DNA of 64,000 nt from Siphonodentalium dalli (GCA_032622095.1 CP136065.1:112881195-112945194); one strand, 5' to 3'. Counted from the first letter of the stretch, positions 39,793 to 51,512 are shown. The notes: a model not told the origin generated them from the sequence alone. Numbers and translations are program-made.

Positions 39793-40261
39793 AGGTACTC
39801 AACCCGATAAAACTCCTCTCAATTACTATTTCAATGGCTTCGGGGGTCAAAAATATTTGATTCGAGTCGAGGAAGTCACCCATCAAAGCTCAGATTTGTT
39901 AGATATCGATTTTAGAAATCTATTATTTTTCATTATCGGGAATACTATCTGGCCCAGAACTCAGTCAAAATTGCGTAAAAATTACCACTTGATTTTAGAG
40001 TTATTCATCCTTGTCTGTTTGAATAGATTTGGAGTACACATCCAGAGCAGATTATGGCAGTTATTGGTACTCATCTCGAGAACATAACAAATTTGAAAAA
40101 TCAATATCTAATAACTCTGAGCTTTGTTTGATGGGTTCCTCGACTCGAATCAAATATTTTTTACCCCCAAAGCCAAAGAAATAGTAATATAGGACCCTCT
40201 GATCGGATTGTTGTTGTTGGAATCTGTTGAGATGGGGACCCTCTTTACGGGTTGAGTACCT
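39793..40261. mobile_element. 469-bp palindromic MITE with TTAA flanks
   Basis: The ends AGGTACTCAACCCG / CGGGTTGAGTACCT are flanked by TTAA on both sides (39789-39792, 40262-40265). Similarity of the two halves continues inward for well over 100 bp ('tatttgattcgagtcgagga'), with a ~60-bp extra block in the right half. TTAA duplication suggests piggyBac or Kolobok mobilisation. No coding region. Confidence 0.87.
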
Positions 40262-40265
40262 TTAA

Positions 40266-43145
40266 TCTTCTGAAATTACAGAAATATTCCTTTACCCATC
40301 CCCTTCCCACATGGCCCACCCCACCCCCACCCACCCCACTCTGCAGTGGAATGCACCCAACCAATTTCCCTTCCAAATCTCCAGCTTCCACTTAATACCT
40401 GTTCTATTAAAGTTGCAGATATATCTTCGTGGATAGATGGAGAGAGACACAGGTCATTAATCTAGATTAGAATAATATGTCATCTAGCAGCTGGCCTTCT
40501 GTAAAATTCCTAAAATCCACATGTTATACCCAGTAAGAGCAATGACTCCCAGGAGGCTAGCAATATTTGTTTTCAGATACCACCTGTTAAACCCTCCCAT
40601 GTATTATGATGCTCATTTATCAACTATGACAGGTTAAGACTGGCAGACATTATTAGCCCCACAGACTATTTTAATTATATGCATTGTGCTCCTAGATATC
40701 TGATTCCATCATATGTGTATAACAACCCCCTGTCAAGTTGTCTTGATAATTTGCTATTATGTTTGTGGGGCTGCTGAAATGCTATGATGTTGGTAGGGCA
40801 AACTGATGCTGTTGAGAAACATTACTGCTATTTTTATGTGTAATCATACATTGTATGGTACACAGTGTCAACATCCAGATTGACCACTCGTCGATCGTAA
40901 ATGTACATCTGTCTGTCTACGTGTGTAGACACTTTACGCATGGTGCAATAACTGAAATGTTATCTATCTGATCAGTACCAAATTTTGTATATATGAGGTT
41001 CTCAGCTCATGAAAAACATTTTAATATATTTTTATTTAGATTTAACTCCTTGTTTATATATCATTCTAATTTTACATTTCCAGGTTTTTGATAAAGCACC
41101 TCTCACCTATCATTTTTGGTACTGATCAGTTGATAATTTTGTAAAATATTAGCCTCTTTTACCCATTCGATGTCATTTTACCTTTCCCGTTATTAATTGA
41201 CTATATTATTTTGATATCTGACATCGCAAATTGCAACAACAAAAATAGGACTGCTTACACAGTGGAAGTGGTGACAGGCTCTATAGTTTTGATGTTATAT
41301 TAACCCTTCCCTTTTAACCCATAAATTAAAATAATTTGTGTTATGTTCATTTGTCTATACTACTGTAGTACAGCATATACTGTAATTCAATATAAAAACT
41401 CTAGATTATGATTCTGATCATAGCAATTAACTATCGTCAAGGGATGGGTTAAACATCTGCCGATCGTGATCGGCCTCTCGTTATGAAATGAGGTCCCCAG
41501 AGGGTCAATTCATAGATGATATTTCACCTTGGGGGGGGAATAGTGTCATTAAATTCACCTTTTGGGGACCTCATTCTGCAAAGATCAGACATACCAAATA
41601 CAGACTTGGCTATTCTCCAATATTATTTTCTTTACCACCACTTATCCAGGTGAAATCATATCCCATTGAATATGGGGGGGGGGGGGTATATTGATAATAC
41701 TAGATGAATGGATCTCATAGATGGAGATTCACAATTGTTCTAATAGGGGCAGAGCTAAGAGATTTAACTCTCCTCTATCCTGTTTGGTACTGGTATAATA
41801 ATATTGATTTCTATGCAGCCTGGGTGGGGGCAATGTTTGAGGCAATGGGGAAGGAGTGTAGAGGGGTGGGGTTTTGACCCCCTACTTTTATCAAAATTTA
41901 AACAGTTGAAAATTTCATGCCTGATATAACATTTGTTGTAGATTAGATGTTCACATGAAAAATAGGTTAGAATTGTTCTCATAGTTTGGTTTTATTTTCC
42001 AACATGTATGTTTTATACCAACAGTCCATATGTTCCTACTTCAGATTAAACTGTTGGACCAAATTGGCCACAAATTTTTGGTAGGGCACTATCAACTTTA
42101 TGGGGTTAGTAATTTTCAAACGTTTGAGAGAGAGCTTGAAGTACTGGTACCAGTTGTAAAATTCAACCTAAGAGGGATGTGCAAAATGATTTTTGAACTT
42201 AGTACTGTGGTATGGTTGTCTTCTTTAAAAGGTAAGAGGTTGGAGATTTGTCAGTGATGTGCAATTAAAAATTTCAAGTTGAACAGCCCTGCTCAACGAA
42301 GAACCTCCAGCTATGTCCATGTTTAGAACTACTTGACTTAAGTGATATTGTCACATACTGACTCTTGTAGTCTTCAGAGTCTTTACAGTCTGATGAGCGA
42401 CCCACAGTCATTGACTGTCTTGTTATAATTTTGGTATAATTTTTTTTGTATGGTGGGGGCCCACCCCACGGTAGTCTTTATCCCGTCAAAATGGTGCGAA
42501 AACTGAACAAATAGGTATTTGGCCCTAATTTTGTCGACATTTTGGCAACTTTTTGGTGTCAATTTGCTTGTATGGTAGGGGGCCACACTATATACGTTAG
42601 TCTTTTTATCCGGTCAAAATCGGTCCAAAACTACGAAAACTCGGGTTTTGTCGAAATTTTGGTATTTGTTTCTTTTGGTGTCATTTTGATTAGTAGTCAG
42701 GGTCACCCCACGGTAGTCTTTATTCGTTGTGAAACGACCCAATGGCGAATATGCGATGTAATGAGTGTGTCGAATTTCGAATAAGTAACCAATGTCACCT
42801 TAATGAGTTTGGTCTAGTTCAAGGGATTAACGTTGGAAAAATCCGGGTGAACAGCCCCCAACGGAGTCGCTCTGGTCACGTCCCTATGCGTTATTGTCTA
42901 TTTCCCATTATGTTGTTTAAAAATATATAATCCGATTATTAAATGGCACACAAAGTTGACAGTTATTTTCCTTCAAACATGACCATGTAATTATGCCTAT
43001 GCCATGATTATATTTGACCCATTGAATACATGTCACATATAGCTGTTGGTTATAATGTCCGTATGTTTTGTAGGTGTACATCAGGGGATGCATTTACTTC
43101 ACTAAACCTCTAAATTTTCTTTACACCTTTGCACAGTTTCTTCTT
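40266..43145. other. Intergenic region between SLC25A38 and the fibrinogen-domain gene
   Basis: No gene was recognised. There is a C-rich patch at 40310-40350, G runs at 41530-41539 and 41675-41686, and a family I copy at 42420-42730. The remainder is AT-rich and featureless to inspection. Confidence 0.7.
42420..42730 (+). repeat. Family I repeat, copy 3
   Basis: 'cggtagtctttatcccgtc', 'cggtcaaaatcggtccaaaa' and 'gtcattttgattag' phrases resemble the other family I copies. Units are about 110-120 bp here. Confidence 0.6.
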
Positions 43146-43151
43146 TTTATT
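43146..43151 (-). promoter_or_regulatory. Polyadenylation signal AATAAA (minus strand)
   Basis: AATAAA on the minus strand lies 30 nt beyond the stop codon of the fibrinogen-domain exon, a reasonable position for its cleavage signal. Confidence 0.5.
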
Positions 43152-43180
43152 GTTAGAATTCTTGGATATCTAGGCTATGT

Positions 43181-43815
43181 CTACAGAATGGCGATAAGTC
43201 GTCTGACCATCATGTAAGAACCCGCATCTGATCTGATGTCGACGTCAGACCACGATCCCATGTTACCAGTTATCGGATGCTCTGGGAGGTGAAGGTTTGA
43301 AGTGTTGTTGTTCCCACCAAGCCACCAACCAGACGCACTATCAGATGCCCTTGTTCCACAGTCATTGTCATGTGTACAGAATCTGGATCCACTCCCGCCA
43401 AACCCGTCAGCCAATGGATGAGTCTGCCATGATGAGTATGACTCGTAGTGCATTGTATAATTGTTATCCTCGGTGTCGATCCAGAAGTCATGGTAGTATG
43501 CTTGGTTGACGTCTATTCCCACGCTCAGTTTGTAGTCCAGTTCGCCATTTTGAAGAAGGAGACGAATGTTTTCTAATCCGATGAAATATTCTGCTTCAGG
43601 TGTTCCAAACATGACTTTGTATTCCTCCCAACTACGATTGAAGCTCAGAGAGGAGAAAGCACCAGACTGTCGGTAGTGTGACCCTTTTTTTTCCAAGAAT
43701 GTCCACCCGCCATAGTCAAACTCACACCATACAGAGAATGCGTCGCTTGTGCAATCCGGTTTGATCGTCAACATACCTTGTCCTGTGTAACCCGCCAAGT
43801 GAGCTTCGGTACAAT
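43181..43815 (-). CDS. Fibrinogen C-terminal domain (FReD) protein, last exon
   Basis: On the minus strand an acceptor (CATTTTTTTTCAG) precedes DCTEAHLAGYTGQGMLTIKP, and the frame runs 210 residues to TAG. Fibrinogen-domain features are the opening DC..A...G...G.Y-like block, FSVWCEF, GGWTF, F.RSWEEYK..FG and E..IGLENIRLLL, then FCTHDNDCG near the calcium-site position and SGWWLGG. The usual Cys pair around the calcium site is rearranged: Cys flanks HDND, and the normal WWY..C Cys is replaced by Gly-Gly. Such domains in secreted invertebrate lectins (FREPs, ficolin-like proteins) bind carbohydrates or acetylated ligands. Upstream exons with a signal peptide were not found; the frame beyond the acceptor is intron read-through. 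The polarity is convergent with SLC25A38. Confidence 0.88.
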
Positions 43816-44083
43816 CTGAAAAAAAATGCGGGAGCCGTTTGACACTTATTTCAGTATTGTTCAGCATACATGCAATATATATCCTTGAAGAATGAAACGC
43901 TGAACTACTAGTATTGTCGCGACCTCCAATCGTGCGGATTTGTATCAACGCGCAATATTTGATGACACTAAACGAGATGGACAGAAACAAACTCAGAACA
44001 TAATATAGAATATTTACATACTGAGTGTGATTATCACTAAATCCAGCATTTCGATTGGTCGGCGCCCACGTGACTAGTTGCAA

Positions 44084-44373
44084 TTATTTCTCGGTGAACG
44101 CGCAAGAGGGTCATAATTGCAACCATAATTACATCGACGCGTCATTGGTTTTGGAGAAGAAGAACGCGCAATGTTTTGGGCGCATTTGCACTAGCGCAGG
44201 ATTGACTTAATAAATCATCAGGTTTCAATATAAAGAGCCTCGTTTTGAAATTGTTCTCAGCTGGTTTCTGGTCGGGTGCTATGGGATATTTTGGGCTGGT
44301 TTTGTCACGATACACTTTTCGATTTAAATACATTTACAAAAGTGGCGTTTTCGCTAAATGTATATAAATATAA
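44084..44373. other. Non-coding stretch upstream of palindromic element
   Basis: No gene or repeat was recognised. It may be intron of the fibrinogen-domain gene, whose first exons are unplaced. Confidence 0.4.
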
Positions 44374-44559
44374 GGATTATCTGTCATGTGGACTGTTTTT
44401 ATGGAGATGTAACCGTGAGGTAAGTGGTCATAACTTGTACACAAGGTCATAACTTGGACCACTTACCTCACGGTTACATCTCCATAAAAAACAGTGGAGA
44501 TGTAACCGTGAGGTAAGTGGTTACATCTCCATAAAAACAGTCCACATGACAGTTAATCC
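44374..44559. mobile_element. 186-bp palindromic foldback element with extra internal copy
   Basis: 'ggattatctgtcatgtggac' at the left and its near reverse complement at the right (ending 'gacagttaatcc') bound the element. The run 'ggagatgtaaccgtgaggta' occurs at 44404 forward, again in reverse complement near 44463-44485, and forward once more at 44495. The arms can pair in alternative ways. Flanks ATAA/TTAA hint at a TTAA target. Confidence 0.75.
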
Positions 44560-44678
44560 TTAAGTATGTATAGCTAGACACGCCCTGTGTACTTCAACCC
44601 TTTCTGTACTAGATATACACCAATGAGTTGTTATCCTTAGTAAATGTTCAGCTAATAAAAGTTCAATCCAAATTTTTG

Positions 44679-44800
44679 GAGGAAAATATACAAATAATAA
44701 GTTCAACAAACAGACGTTTGTGCAATATTGACGATCAAACCGGATTGCAAAAACGACTGTTTGTGTTGAACTTATTATCAGAATATTTCCCTCCAATAAA
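44679..44800. repeat. Imperfect inverted repeat (about 50-bp arms)
   Basis: 'ttggaggaaaatata' to 'aacaaacag' pairs with 'ctgtttgtgttgaactta' to 'atttccctccaa'. The core 'ataataagttcaaca' is exact. Possibly another small foldback element. Confidence 0.75.
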
Positions 44801-46560
44801 TTTGACTCCTTCTGCATTGTTATTATTATGTCGTCTGTTTAAGTTTCCTGAACGCACCTCCAGATGAATACTAGACCATACCATGCAATGTATGATTTTA
44901 TAAAAGAATGGAAGAATCCATTTAGTATAGAAAGTGTTAATGCACCATAGTTAAGTTGTCACATCCGTTTCCTGCATGGCACACGGGATTGGAGTGATTC
45001 ATGCCCCTGTTAACTGGTAATATGGTGGATTAATATGCCCAAATTTAACTCATATTCAATTGATGTTAACATCACCTATCCCGTGACTGTCCCCGCGTCA
45101 TTTTACTTTTGTGCACCAATTTCCCCACATACTGTCTGGGCTAATAATAAACGCTCTTTATTTGTCATATAACGTATTAGTCCCCCTTTAAGTCGTCTGA
45201 TGTCAAATGGGCCTATCACACGACGAGCCCCCGGTCAGATGACCCATCAGTACCGATGTTCCTACATATCATCTAAGCTGACAATGAACGCTCTGTATTG
45301 ATCACATTCCCTCCTTTAAATCGTCTGATGTCAACGGCAGCGATCTCATGGCACGCTGTGGGTCAATTTATCCATGTTTTTTTTCTTCCACCGACCATAT
45401 TGCAACCAATTTGCGTATATAATTAATTAAATTAAATATTAGTACCATTTTTAAGACATCTGGGGTGCTATTCACCAAGCGAGACTATTTTATAAACCAG
45501 GTAGTTTATATGGTAGCGGCTGAACGCAAAGGTATCTTTGCTTTAGCGCAAATGACACACGCTGTCGATGGTGTGATTGATCCAATCTATCAGATTTGTC
45601 ACCTGTCAATTGACGCCGTCTTACGACTAATTCATGAACACTCACCGGCCACAATCGGCATGTATAGCGGTATAATTTTTGGGTAGAATTGTGTGGAGAC
45701 TCATGCTTGCGTTTATATATCTGCAGAATGAGTTTCAATGATATTAATGAGGTTTTTTAATTAGCACAGTGTGAAAATGAAGAGCCAAGCAGATAACGTC
45801 TCAGAAGAATTTTGTTTGTGTTTTGGTTCTGTTTGGATATTTCCCTGCTATTTCCAAAGAAATTTCTTTCCATGCATCATTTTTCCGGCGCTGGTGAATG
45901 GTGCCGGTTTCTTTGTTCTTTAATATTTTGATTCTTCTCTCCACAATGCCCAAAAAAGTGTTACGCTCGTCGGCAGTGGGGGAGGGGGGGGGGGGGGGTC
46001 TGGAAAACAATTGCACATATAGGGCCCAAAAAGGTTTTTTCAGACCCCGAGGGACCCACCACCCGATTTATGAAAATTTGTTCCTCCAAATGTTAGGGAC
46101 CCACCCCCTTTCTCATGTTTTTATAAAAAATTCAGAGTTTTTTAGCCGTTCTTCAATAACTGTGTTAACTGCCTTTCAATCCCATTCCACTATCCTTTTT
46201 TTGGTGCAAAGTGTGTAAAATTAAGACTAGCAATAACATCTTTAATCGGTAAAGCACAGGTCAGAAAAACGAAAAATAAACTGTATTTCCAGGTGTTTCC
46301 TGGTGTTTCCAGTATCTAACAACAATAATAAAGCATTGTGTAGGTACACTGTATGTCACAAATTGCCCTAGACCGCATTATAGCCTTAATATATCGAGCG
46401 TGTTTAGTCTGACAGAGAACACTGGCCAGTGTAAATAGTGGTAAACAGGTCAGGGGTTCTACAATTATTTGTGCATGATCAAAGAACTCTTTAGTCTTAT
46501 CCACCGGGGTGGGTGGGGATTGGAATTGTTTTGGTTAGGTATACACATAGATATATGGTT
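44801..46560. other. Region without a recognised gene
   Basis: AT-rich sequence with two blocks containing 'tttaa.tcgtctgatgtcaa' (about 45185 and 45312), which loosely resemble 51870-51900. A G run lies near 45986-45997. Open frames here are short and unsupported. Confidence 0.5.
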
Positions 46561-47010
46561 ATTATACCCCCGATATTAGTCGGCGGGTATATAGTTGACG
46601 TCTCGAGCCGTCCGTGCGTCCGTCCGTACAAACATTTTGCATCATAACTCAATAGTCGATCGGTTGTCATGTTTTGATGTTCTGTGACATGTGACGGACC
46701 AGAAATGGGGAACGAATATGCATAATATCACGGATTGCGAGTACCAATGCCTACCAGAGTTATCCATGGGCCCTGTTTATGAAATTCAATCCGTACAAAG
46801 TTTTTGCCATATAAGTTGAAGTGTCGGTTGTTGAATTTTGAAGTGGTTTGGTATGGTGATATACCTGAATGATACGGGAAGGATGTATGCAGATATTACT
46901 GCATATCACAGGTTTTGCCTGTCGATGCATACCAGAGCTACCAACTTGGTTCCATCCGTAAACACATTTTGCATTATTATAACTCAACCATTTGTATGTA
47001 TATTTGTGCA
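46561..47010 (+). repeat. Family F repeat, copy 2
   Basis: It begins 'ttatacccccgatattagtc' with 'ggcgggtatatagttgacgt', then 'gtccgtgcgtccgtccgtac'. Core phrases 'aacattttgcat.ataactca' and 'ggtatggtgatat' recur in two units. The right end is decayed. Confidence 0.7.
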
Positions 47011-47452
47011 CTAGAGTCTGCAGTATAGTCTCAGTCAGATTTTATTCTTGATTTTAGTTTGAACTTTGAAGACATTGAGGAATGTCATTTCTCAAAGCAT
47101 CTGAATGCATCACATTATTTCAGTTCATCTATTTGTAAGCGATAACAGTATACAATTAGTATTGTAGTTTAGTCTTGTTGGGCAGTATTTAATTATATAA
47201 GCTTCAAGATGAAGTTCGTAAATTCAAGAGAATAGCGTCACCTTCAGTTGGGATTGTCTGAACAATAAACAGTAACGGCCATTCATCATAACCAATTCAG
47301 TTTTATTTGGATAAGTGCTGCAAATTAACATTACTTGCAATCATTAAAAAGATGAAAAATAACCAGAAGGAATGAATTTGATTGCATTCCAGAACAAGAC
47401 AGTATTTCAGACATTAGAAATTTTTGAGATACCCTTTTCAATTTCATGTTAA

Positions 47453-48409
47453 GGGGGAGACGCACGTTTTGCATAAATCACAGTAAATCCAGCCAGAAAT
47501 GGCAAGTGATTTTCAACAAAGAATTTCTCTGAATCTATCTGGTGAAAAATCTTGAATTTTACATATGATAACTTTCATTATATATAGAATCAGAACAATT
47601 ATAAAGAGACAATATCAATAATGGATTTTAATACATTTGAGAGGTTGAACATATTTGTTTCGTTTCTGTCCCTTTAGGTACCGAGAACTGCCAGAAAAAT
47701 TTATAATTTCAAACAACATGTCAACCATCAAATAGCTTATTGTCTTGACTCCACGAGAGGAGGCTTCATTTGTATCATAATGTTGAGTTAGCTTTTTAAT
47801 TGCATATTATAGCATCATACCCCATGTATTATAATGAAGAATACAGCAGTCACAAATATGCCAGCCCAATGAAAACAAATGTTCAAATGTGGTGCTGTCC
47901 ACTCAAGCAGGGAGCAATCAACATAAATTAGGCCACAGTGTTAAGAGATATGGTGGTCAGATTTAACTTGGTTATGAACCCATGACCCAGAACTCAACTG
48001 AGCCCAATTTTTCAATGACCAACAAGCATGGCATGAAAATTCTCAATAATAAAAAATTATTTGTGGTAGTTGTCTTTCTGAATGAAAATAATCATTTAAT
48101 TTCATGAATCAAGAAAAATTAAGTCTCCTCTCATGATCTTCAGATATGATATCATGTATATATGAAATGCACTTTCGAAAAAAATCTGTTTTACAGTAGT
48201 TCTCGGTACCTGAACACAGTGACATTTTAAAGATTTTTCATGCCATAAAAGTAAAGTAAATGAGATTATAATAACATAATGTCCAATGGTTCTTATGTAT
48301 GGTACCACAATAATCTCTTGTACAAAATTTCACAAAGATATTCCTGATAGATTTAGAGAAAATACATTTTGAAATACCAGGAAATTTTGGCAAAACGTGC
48401 GTCTGACCC
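47453..48409. mobile_element. 957-bp DNA transposon with TTAA flanks
   Basis: The ends GGGGGAGACGCACGTTTTGC and GCAAAACGTGCGTCTGACCC are inverted repeats (two mismatches) flanked by TTAA (47449-47452, 48410-48413). An internal inverted pair 'aggtaccgagaactg' / 'agttctcggtacct' lies near 47676 and 48200. No transposase; a piggyBac/Kolobok-type target. Confidence 0.85.
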
Positions 48410-48687
48410 TTAAGCAACAATCGGGTCAATGATATCTAGTCATCATTGAGTATTCACCATGTAGTATTTGTGATACAGTTTTTTTTATTTTATAACTATT
48501 ATTCGGGTAATACAACTGGGTAATACATTATTTTTTTTTACTAAATTACGTTTTTTCCACTGAGAAGTGGGACGGGATCCTGTGAAATCCAGAATGTTGC
48601 TAAATCTGAGGCTAAATAGTCACTATAGCTGTCTATATAGCCATATGCCAACAAACATGATACTAACATGCTTACACACAACATTAC

Positions 48688-50847
48688 ATGGTCAGTACTT
48701 GTAAATTGTTTGAAAAAAACCCATTTTGGAGAAAAAAATTACAAGCACGATTGTTTCGGCCTCTGGACCACCCACCCACCCCGGCCCTATATACGGATTT
48801 TTTTTGTAGACCCCCTCATGTCGTCGGTGGTATATTTTGCCCCACATCCTCTATCAATAAACATAAATTACTGCATAAAAAAATTAAACATCCATCCCCA
48901 CAAAACAAGGAAAAATACAAAACATTCAGCAAAATCTATAATAAAGCCATTCGAACTAGTAAAAAACTGTACTATGACCAAGCTTTTTCAGAAAGCAAAA
49001 ATGATTTGAAACGGACATGGGAAATCATGAATACTGCAATTTTCAGGAGAAAAATAAAAGATGGCATGCCTCCAGTAATTTTAATTGACGGAATTGAATG
49101 TAGGGACCCAGAAAAAATTGCAAATAAGCTGAACACCTACTTTACAGACGTGCCATCAATAACTCTCAACAAACTAACTAATATAAAAGCAAGACAGAAA
49201 TTCAATGAATACCTTACAAATCCAGTCTCAAGTAGTATGTTCTTATTCCCAACAAATCCAATTGAACTTATTGCAATATCTCATGGATTCAAAAATAAAA
49301 CTAGTTTGGACCACGAAGGGTATTCTTTGAAATTACTTAAAATAATATGCCCTCTTATATCTGAACCAATGTCACATATTATAAATTTGTCATTTAGTAA
49401 AGGTAAAGTGCCCGACTTGATGAAAATTGCAAGAATATTTCCTATTCATAAATCAGGAGACAAAAAAATTGTGGAAAATTACAGACCAATCTCCCTTCTA
49501 CCCGTGTTTTCTAAACTCCTTGAAAAAGTCACATGTAGAAGATTATCTGATTACTTAGATAAAAAGGAGATACTAAACAGACATCAGTTTGGCTTTAGAA
49601 AAAATCATTCGACGTCCCACCCTGTGTTAAAACTCCTTAATTATATTGGGGAAATGAACGACAAAAAAACAAAAGACACAACACTGGCTATATTTATAGA
49701 TTTATCCAAAGCCTTTGACACTCTAGATCATGACATACTTCTGAAAAAATTAAACCACTATGGAATTAGAGGCCTGGCCAATGATTTCTTCAAAAGCTAC
49801 TTAACAAATCGGAAACAGTTTGTTGAACACTCTGGTGTTAGATCAGATTTCGCAAATGTAAAAACCGGTGTCCCCCAAGGATCTATACTCGGCCCTGTCC
49901 TTTTTTTGTTATATGTAAATGACATTCCGAAATCAACAAACTTTAATTTACTATCATTTGCTGATGACACAACGTTATACTCCTCTAACAATAAAGTAGA
50001 TAAACTGATTGATGATGCAAATATTGAGCTTGATAAAGTCTTTAACTGGTGCACGGCAAATAAACTCGTTATTAATGCCTCTAAAACTAAATATATGCTT
50101 TTTAATGCCACTAACAGACAAGCTTTCGGTAATAAACGATTATCCATCAACAATGAAATTATTTTTCCAACACCATCACTAAATAACGAACCAGCCATTA
50201 AATTTTTAGGAATATATGTAGATGAAAATTTAAACTTTGATTATCACATTAATTACATTTGTAAAAAAGTTAACAAAGTTATACATGCCTTATGTAGAGC
50301 CAAAAAGTTCCTACCAATCCAAATATTAAAAACACTATATTACGCCCTGATTCACAGTCACATTTCTTATGGAATAGAAATATGGGGCAACTCGTCCCAC
50401 ATAGGAAAGATCTTTAAACTACAAAAGAAAGCTATCCGCATGATTTGTAATGCCAAGTATAACTCACATACTGACCCCCTTTTCAAACGATCAGATATCC
50501 CAAAAGTTCAAGATCTATATACTATTAAATCCTCAATTTTTGTCTATGATTGGAAATATGAAGTCTTACCGAAGTCACTATCAGATTTTTTGCGAAAACC
50601 TAGACGGAAAAAACATGCCCTAACGAGACAAACTCGTGATATTGAACATCATACTCCTAGAACAAACTTCAGTGCCAAGTTACCACTTCACCAATTTCCT
50701 ACACTATGGAATAAACTATCTACACCTATTAAGGCTTGCACTCCGAGGTTAACATTTAAGAAGCTCATAAAGTATACCCTATTAGATGAATATGCTGCAT
50801 CTGTTCGCTGTTGCAACCTGTATTGTCCAGACTGTAAACAATCTTAG
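48688..50847 (+). CDS. LINE reverse transcriptase ORF (5'-truncated, endonuclease absent)
   Basis: The frame is 719 codons. LINE-like sequence begins near 48850 (INKHKLLHKKIKH ... KYKTFSKIYNKAIRTSKKLYY); before that it reads through unrelated repeat. RT motifs follow: FPIHKSGDKKIVENYRPISL, LEKV..RRLSDYL, QFGFRKNHSTSH, FIDLSKAFDTLDH (Asp338), GVPQGSILGPVLFLLYVNDI, FADDT (Asp426-Asp427) and a thumb with NKLVINASKTKYM..KFLGIYVDENLNF. The C-terminal part ends CCNLYCPDC, a possible zinc knuckle. All three catalytic aspartates are present with no stops, suggesting a young copy. The apurinic endonuclease domain expected upstream is missing, so this copy is dead on arrival for retrotransposition. The layout fits the CR1/L2/Daphne-like branch by feel; clade assignment is uncertain. 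Confidence 0.92.
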   Translation: MVSTCKLFEKNPFWRKKLQARLFRPLDHPPTPALYTDFFCRPPHVVGGIFCPTSSINKHKLLHKKIKHPSPQNKEKYKTFSKIYNKAIRTSKKLYYDQAFSESKNDLKRTWEIMNTAIFRRKIKDGMPPVILIDGIECRDPEKIANKLNTYFTDVPSITLNKLTNIKARQKFNEYLTNPVSSSMFLFPTNPIELIAISHGFKNKTSLDHEGYSLKLLKIICPLISEPMSHIINLSFSKGKVPDLMKIARIFPIHKSGDKKIVENYRPISLLPVFSKLLEKVTCRRLSDYLDKKEILNRHQFGFRKNHSTSHPVLKLLNYIGEMNDKKTKDTTLAIFIDLSKAFDTLDHDILLKKLNHYGIRGLANDFFKSYLTNRKQFVEHSGVRSDFANVKTGVPQGSILGPVLFLLYVNDIPKSTNFNLLSFADDTTLYSSNNKVDKLIDDANIELDKVFNWCTANKLVINASKTKYMLFNATNRQAFGNKRLSINNEIIFPTPSLNNEPAIKFLGIYVDENLNFDYHINYICKKVNKVIHALCRAKKFLPIQILKTLYYALIHSHISYGIEIWGNSSHIGKIFKLQKKAIRMICNAKYNSHTDPLFKRSDIPKVQDLYTIKSSIFVYDWKYEVLPKSLSDFLRKPRRKKHALTRQTRDIEHHTPRTNFSAKLPLHQFPTLWNKLSTPIKACTPRLTFKKLIKYTLLDEYAASVRCCNLYCPDCKQS

Positions 50848-51512
50848 TCTTTATTAACATGCAACGAACATTATTAATATATTGTTTAATTACACATTGA
50901 CCGATGGTAATTTTAATTATTAATTTAAGAATTAATCTCATATATGTGTGACTGTTTGTATATGTATATGCATGTGTGTGCGCGTATGTGTATATGTATA
51001 TGTATATGTATGTATATGTGTGTATATATATATATATATGTGTATGTATATGTATATGTATGTATATGTGTATGCATGACACTCAGGTGGACTCCTGGAG
51101 GTTCAGGTCGCGATGTTTCCCTGGGACGGCCGCTCTGGGTTACTGTCGTGCCAGGAGCTTCCGGGGTCTAAACCATGGGCTTTGTTCAGTTAAGAATTAT
51201 TCAGTTAAGAATTGTTTTACCATGTCGACTCCTCAACTCAATCAAACAATCGTATATAACTATATACTAGTATTCTGTAGTAAATAATCATCTTAAATCA
51301 CCCACACACGTTAAGAGAAGTGAAGATGCATCGTTAAGCCCGTTAGGAGTAGCAGTGTAGTCAACTTGCCTTACTATTGATGCCTGGGCGGCGACGGGAA
51401 GACGGCCAGTTAGGTCACGTCATCGCCCGGATTTTGTATGTACATCGCACTATATTTTTTATGTTTGTCCAGTGTATATACATTATCCAATAAACATTCA
51501 TTCATTCATTCG
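48850..51512 (+). mobile_element. Non-LTR retrotransposon, 5' truncated, with ATTC-repeat 3' end
   Basis: It includes the RT frame and a ~660-bp 3' UTR. The UTR holds a TATG-rich microsatellite (50947-51076), an AATAAA near 51490 and a terminal (ATTC)n run ending near 51512, typical of CR1/L2-type tails. Truncation of the 5' end is the usual outcome of incomplete target-primed reverse transcription. Target-site duplications were not resolved. Confidence 0.85.
50947..51076 (+). repeat. TATG/TG microsatellite in LINE 3' UTR
   Basis: About 130 bp of alternating 'tgtatatg' and 'tgtgtg' runs. Spurious open frames on both strands derive from it. Confidence 0.9.

Noticed and set aside
43816-44083. 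N-terminal extension of the fibrinogen-domain frame
   Set aside because: A clear acceptor precedes the domain, and the upstream part lacks a signal peptide or any family feature.
48688-48849. N-terminal 54 residues of the LINE frame
   Set aside because: The DNA resembles an unrelated 'ggaccacccaccc' repeat also seen near 46070 and 55690, so it is read-through.
50765-51287. Tyr/Ile/Cys-rich frames on both strands
   Set aside because: They derive from the TATG microsatellite in the LINE 3' UTR.
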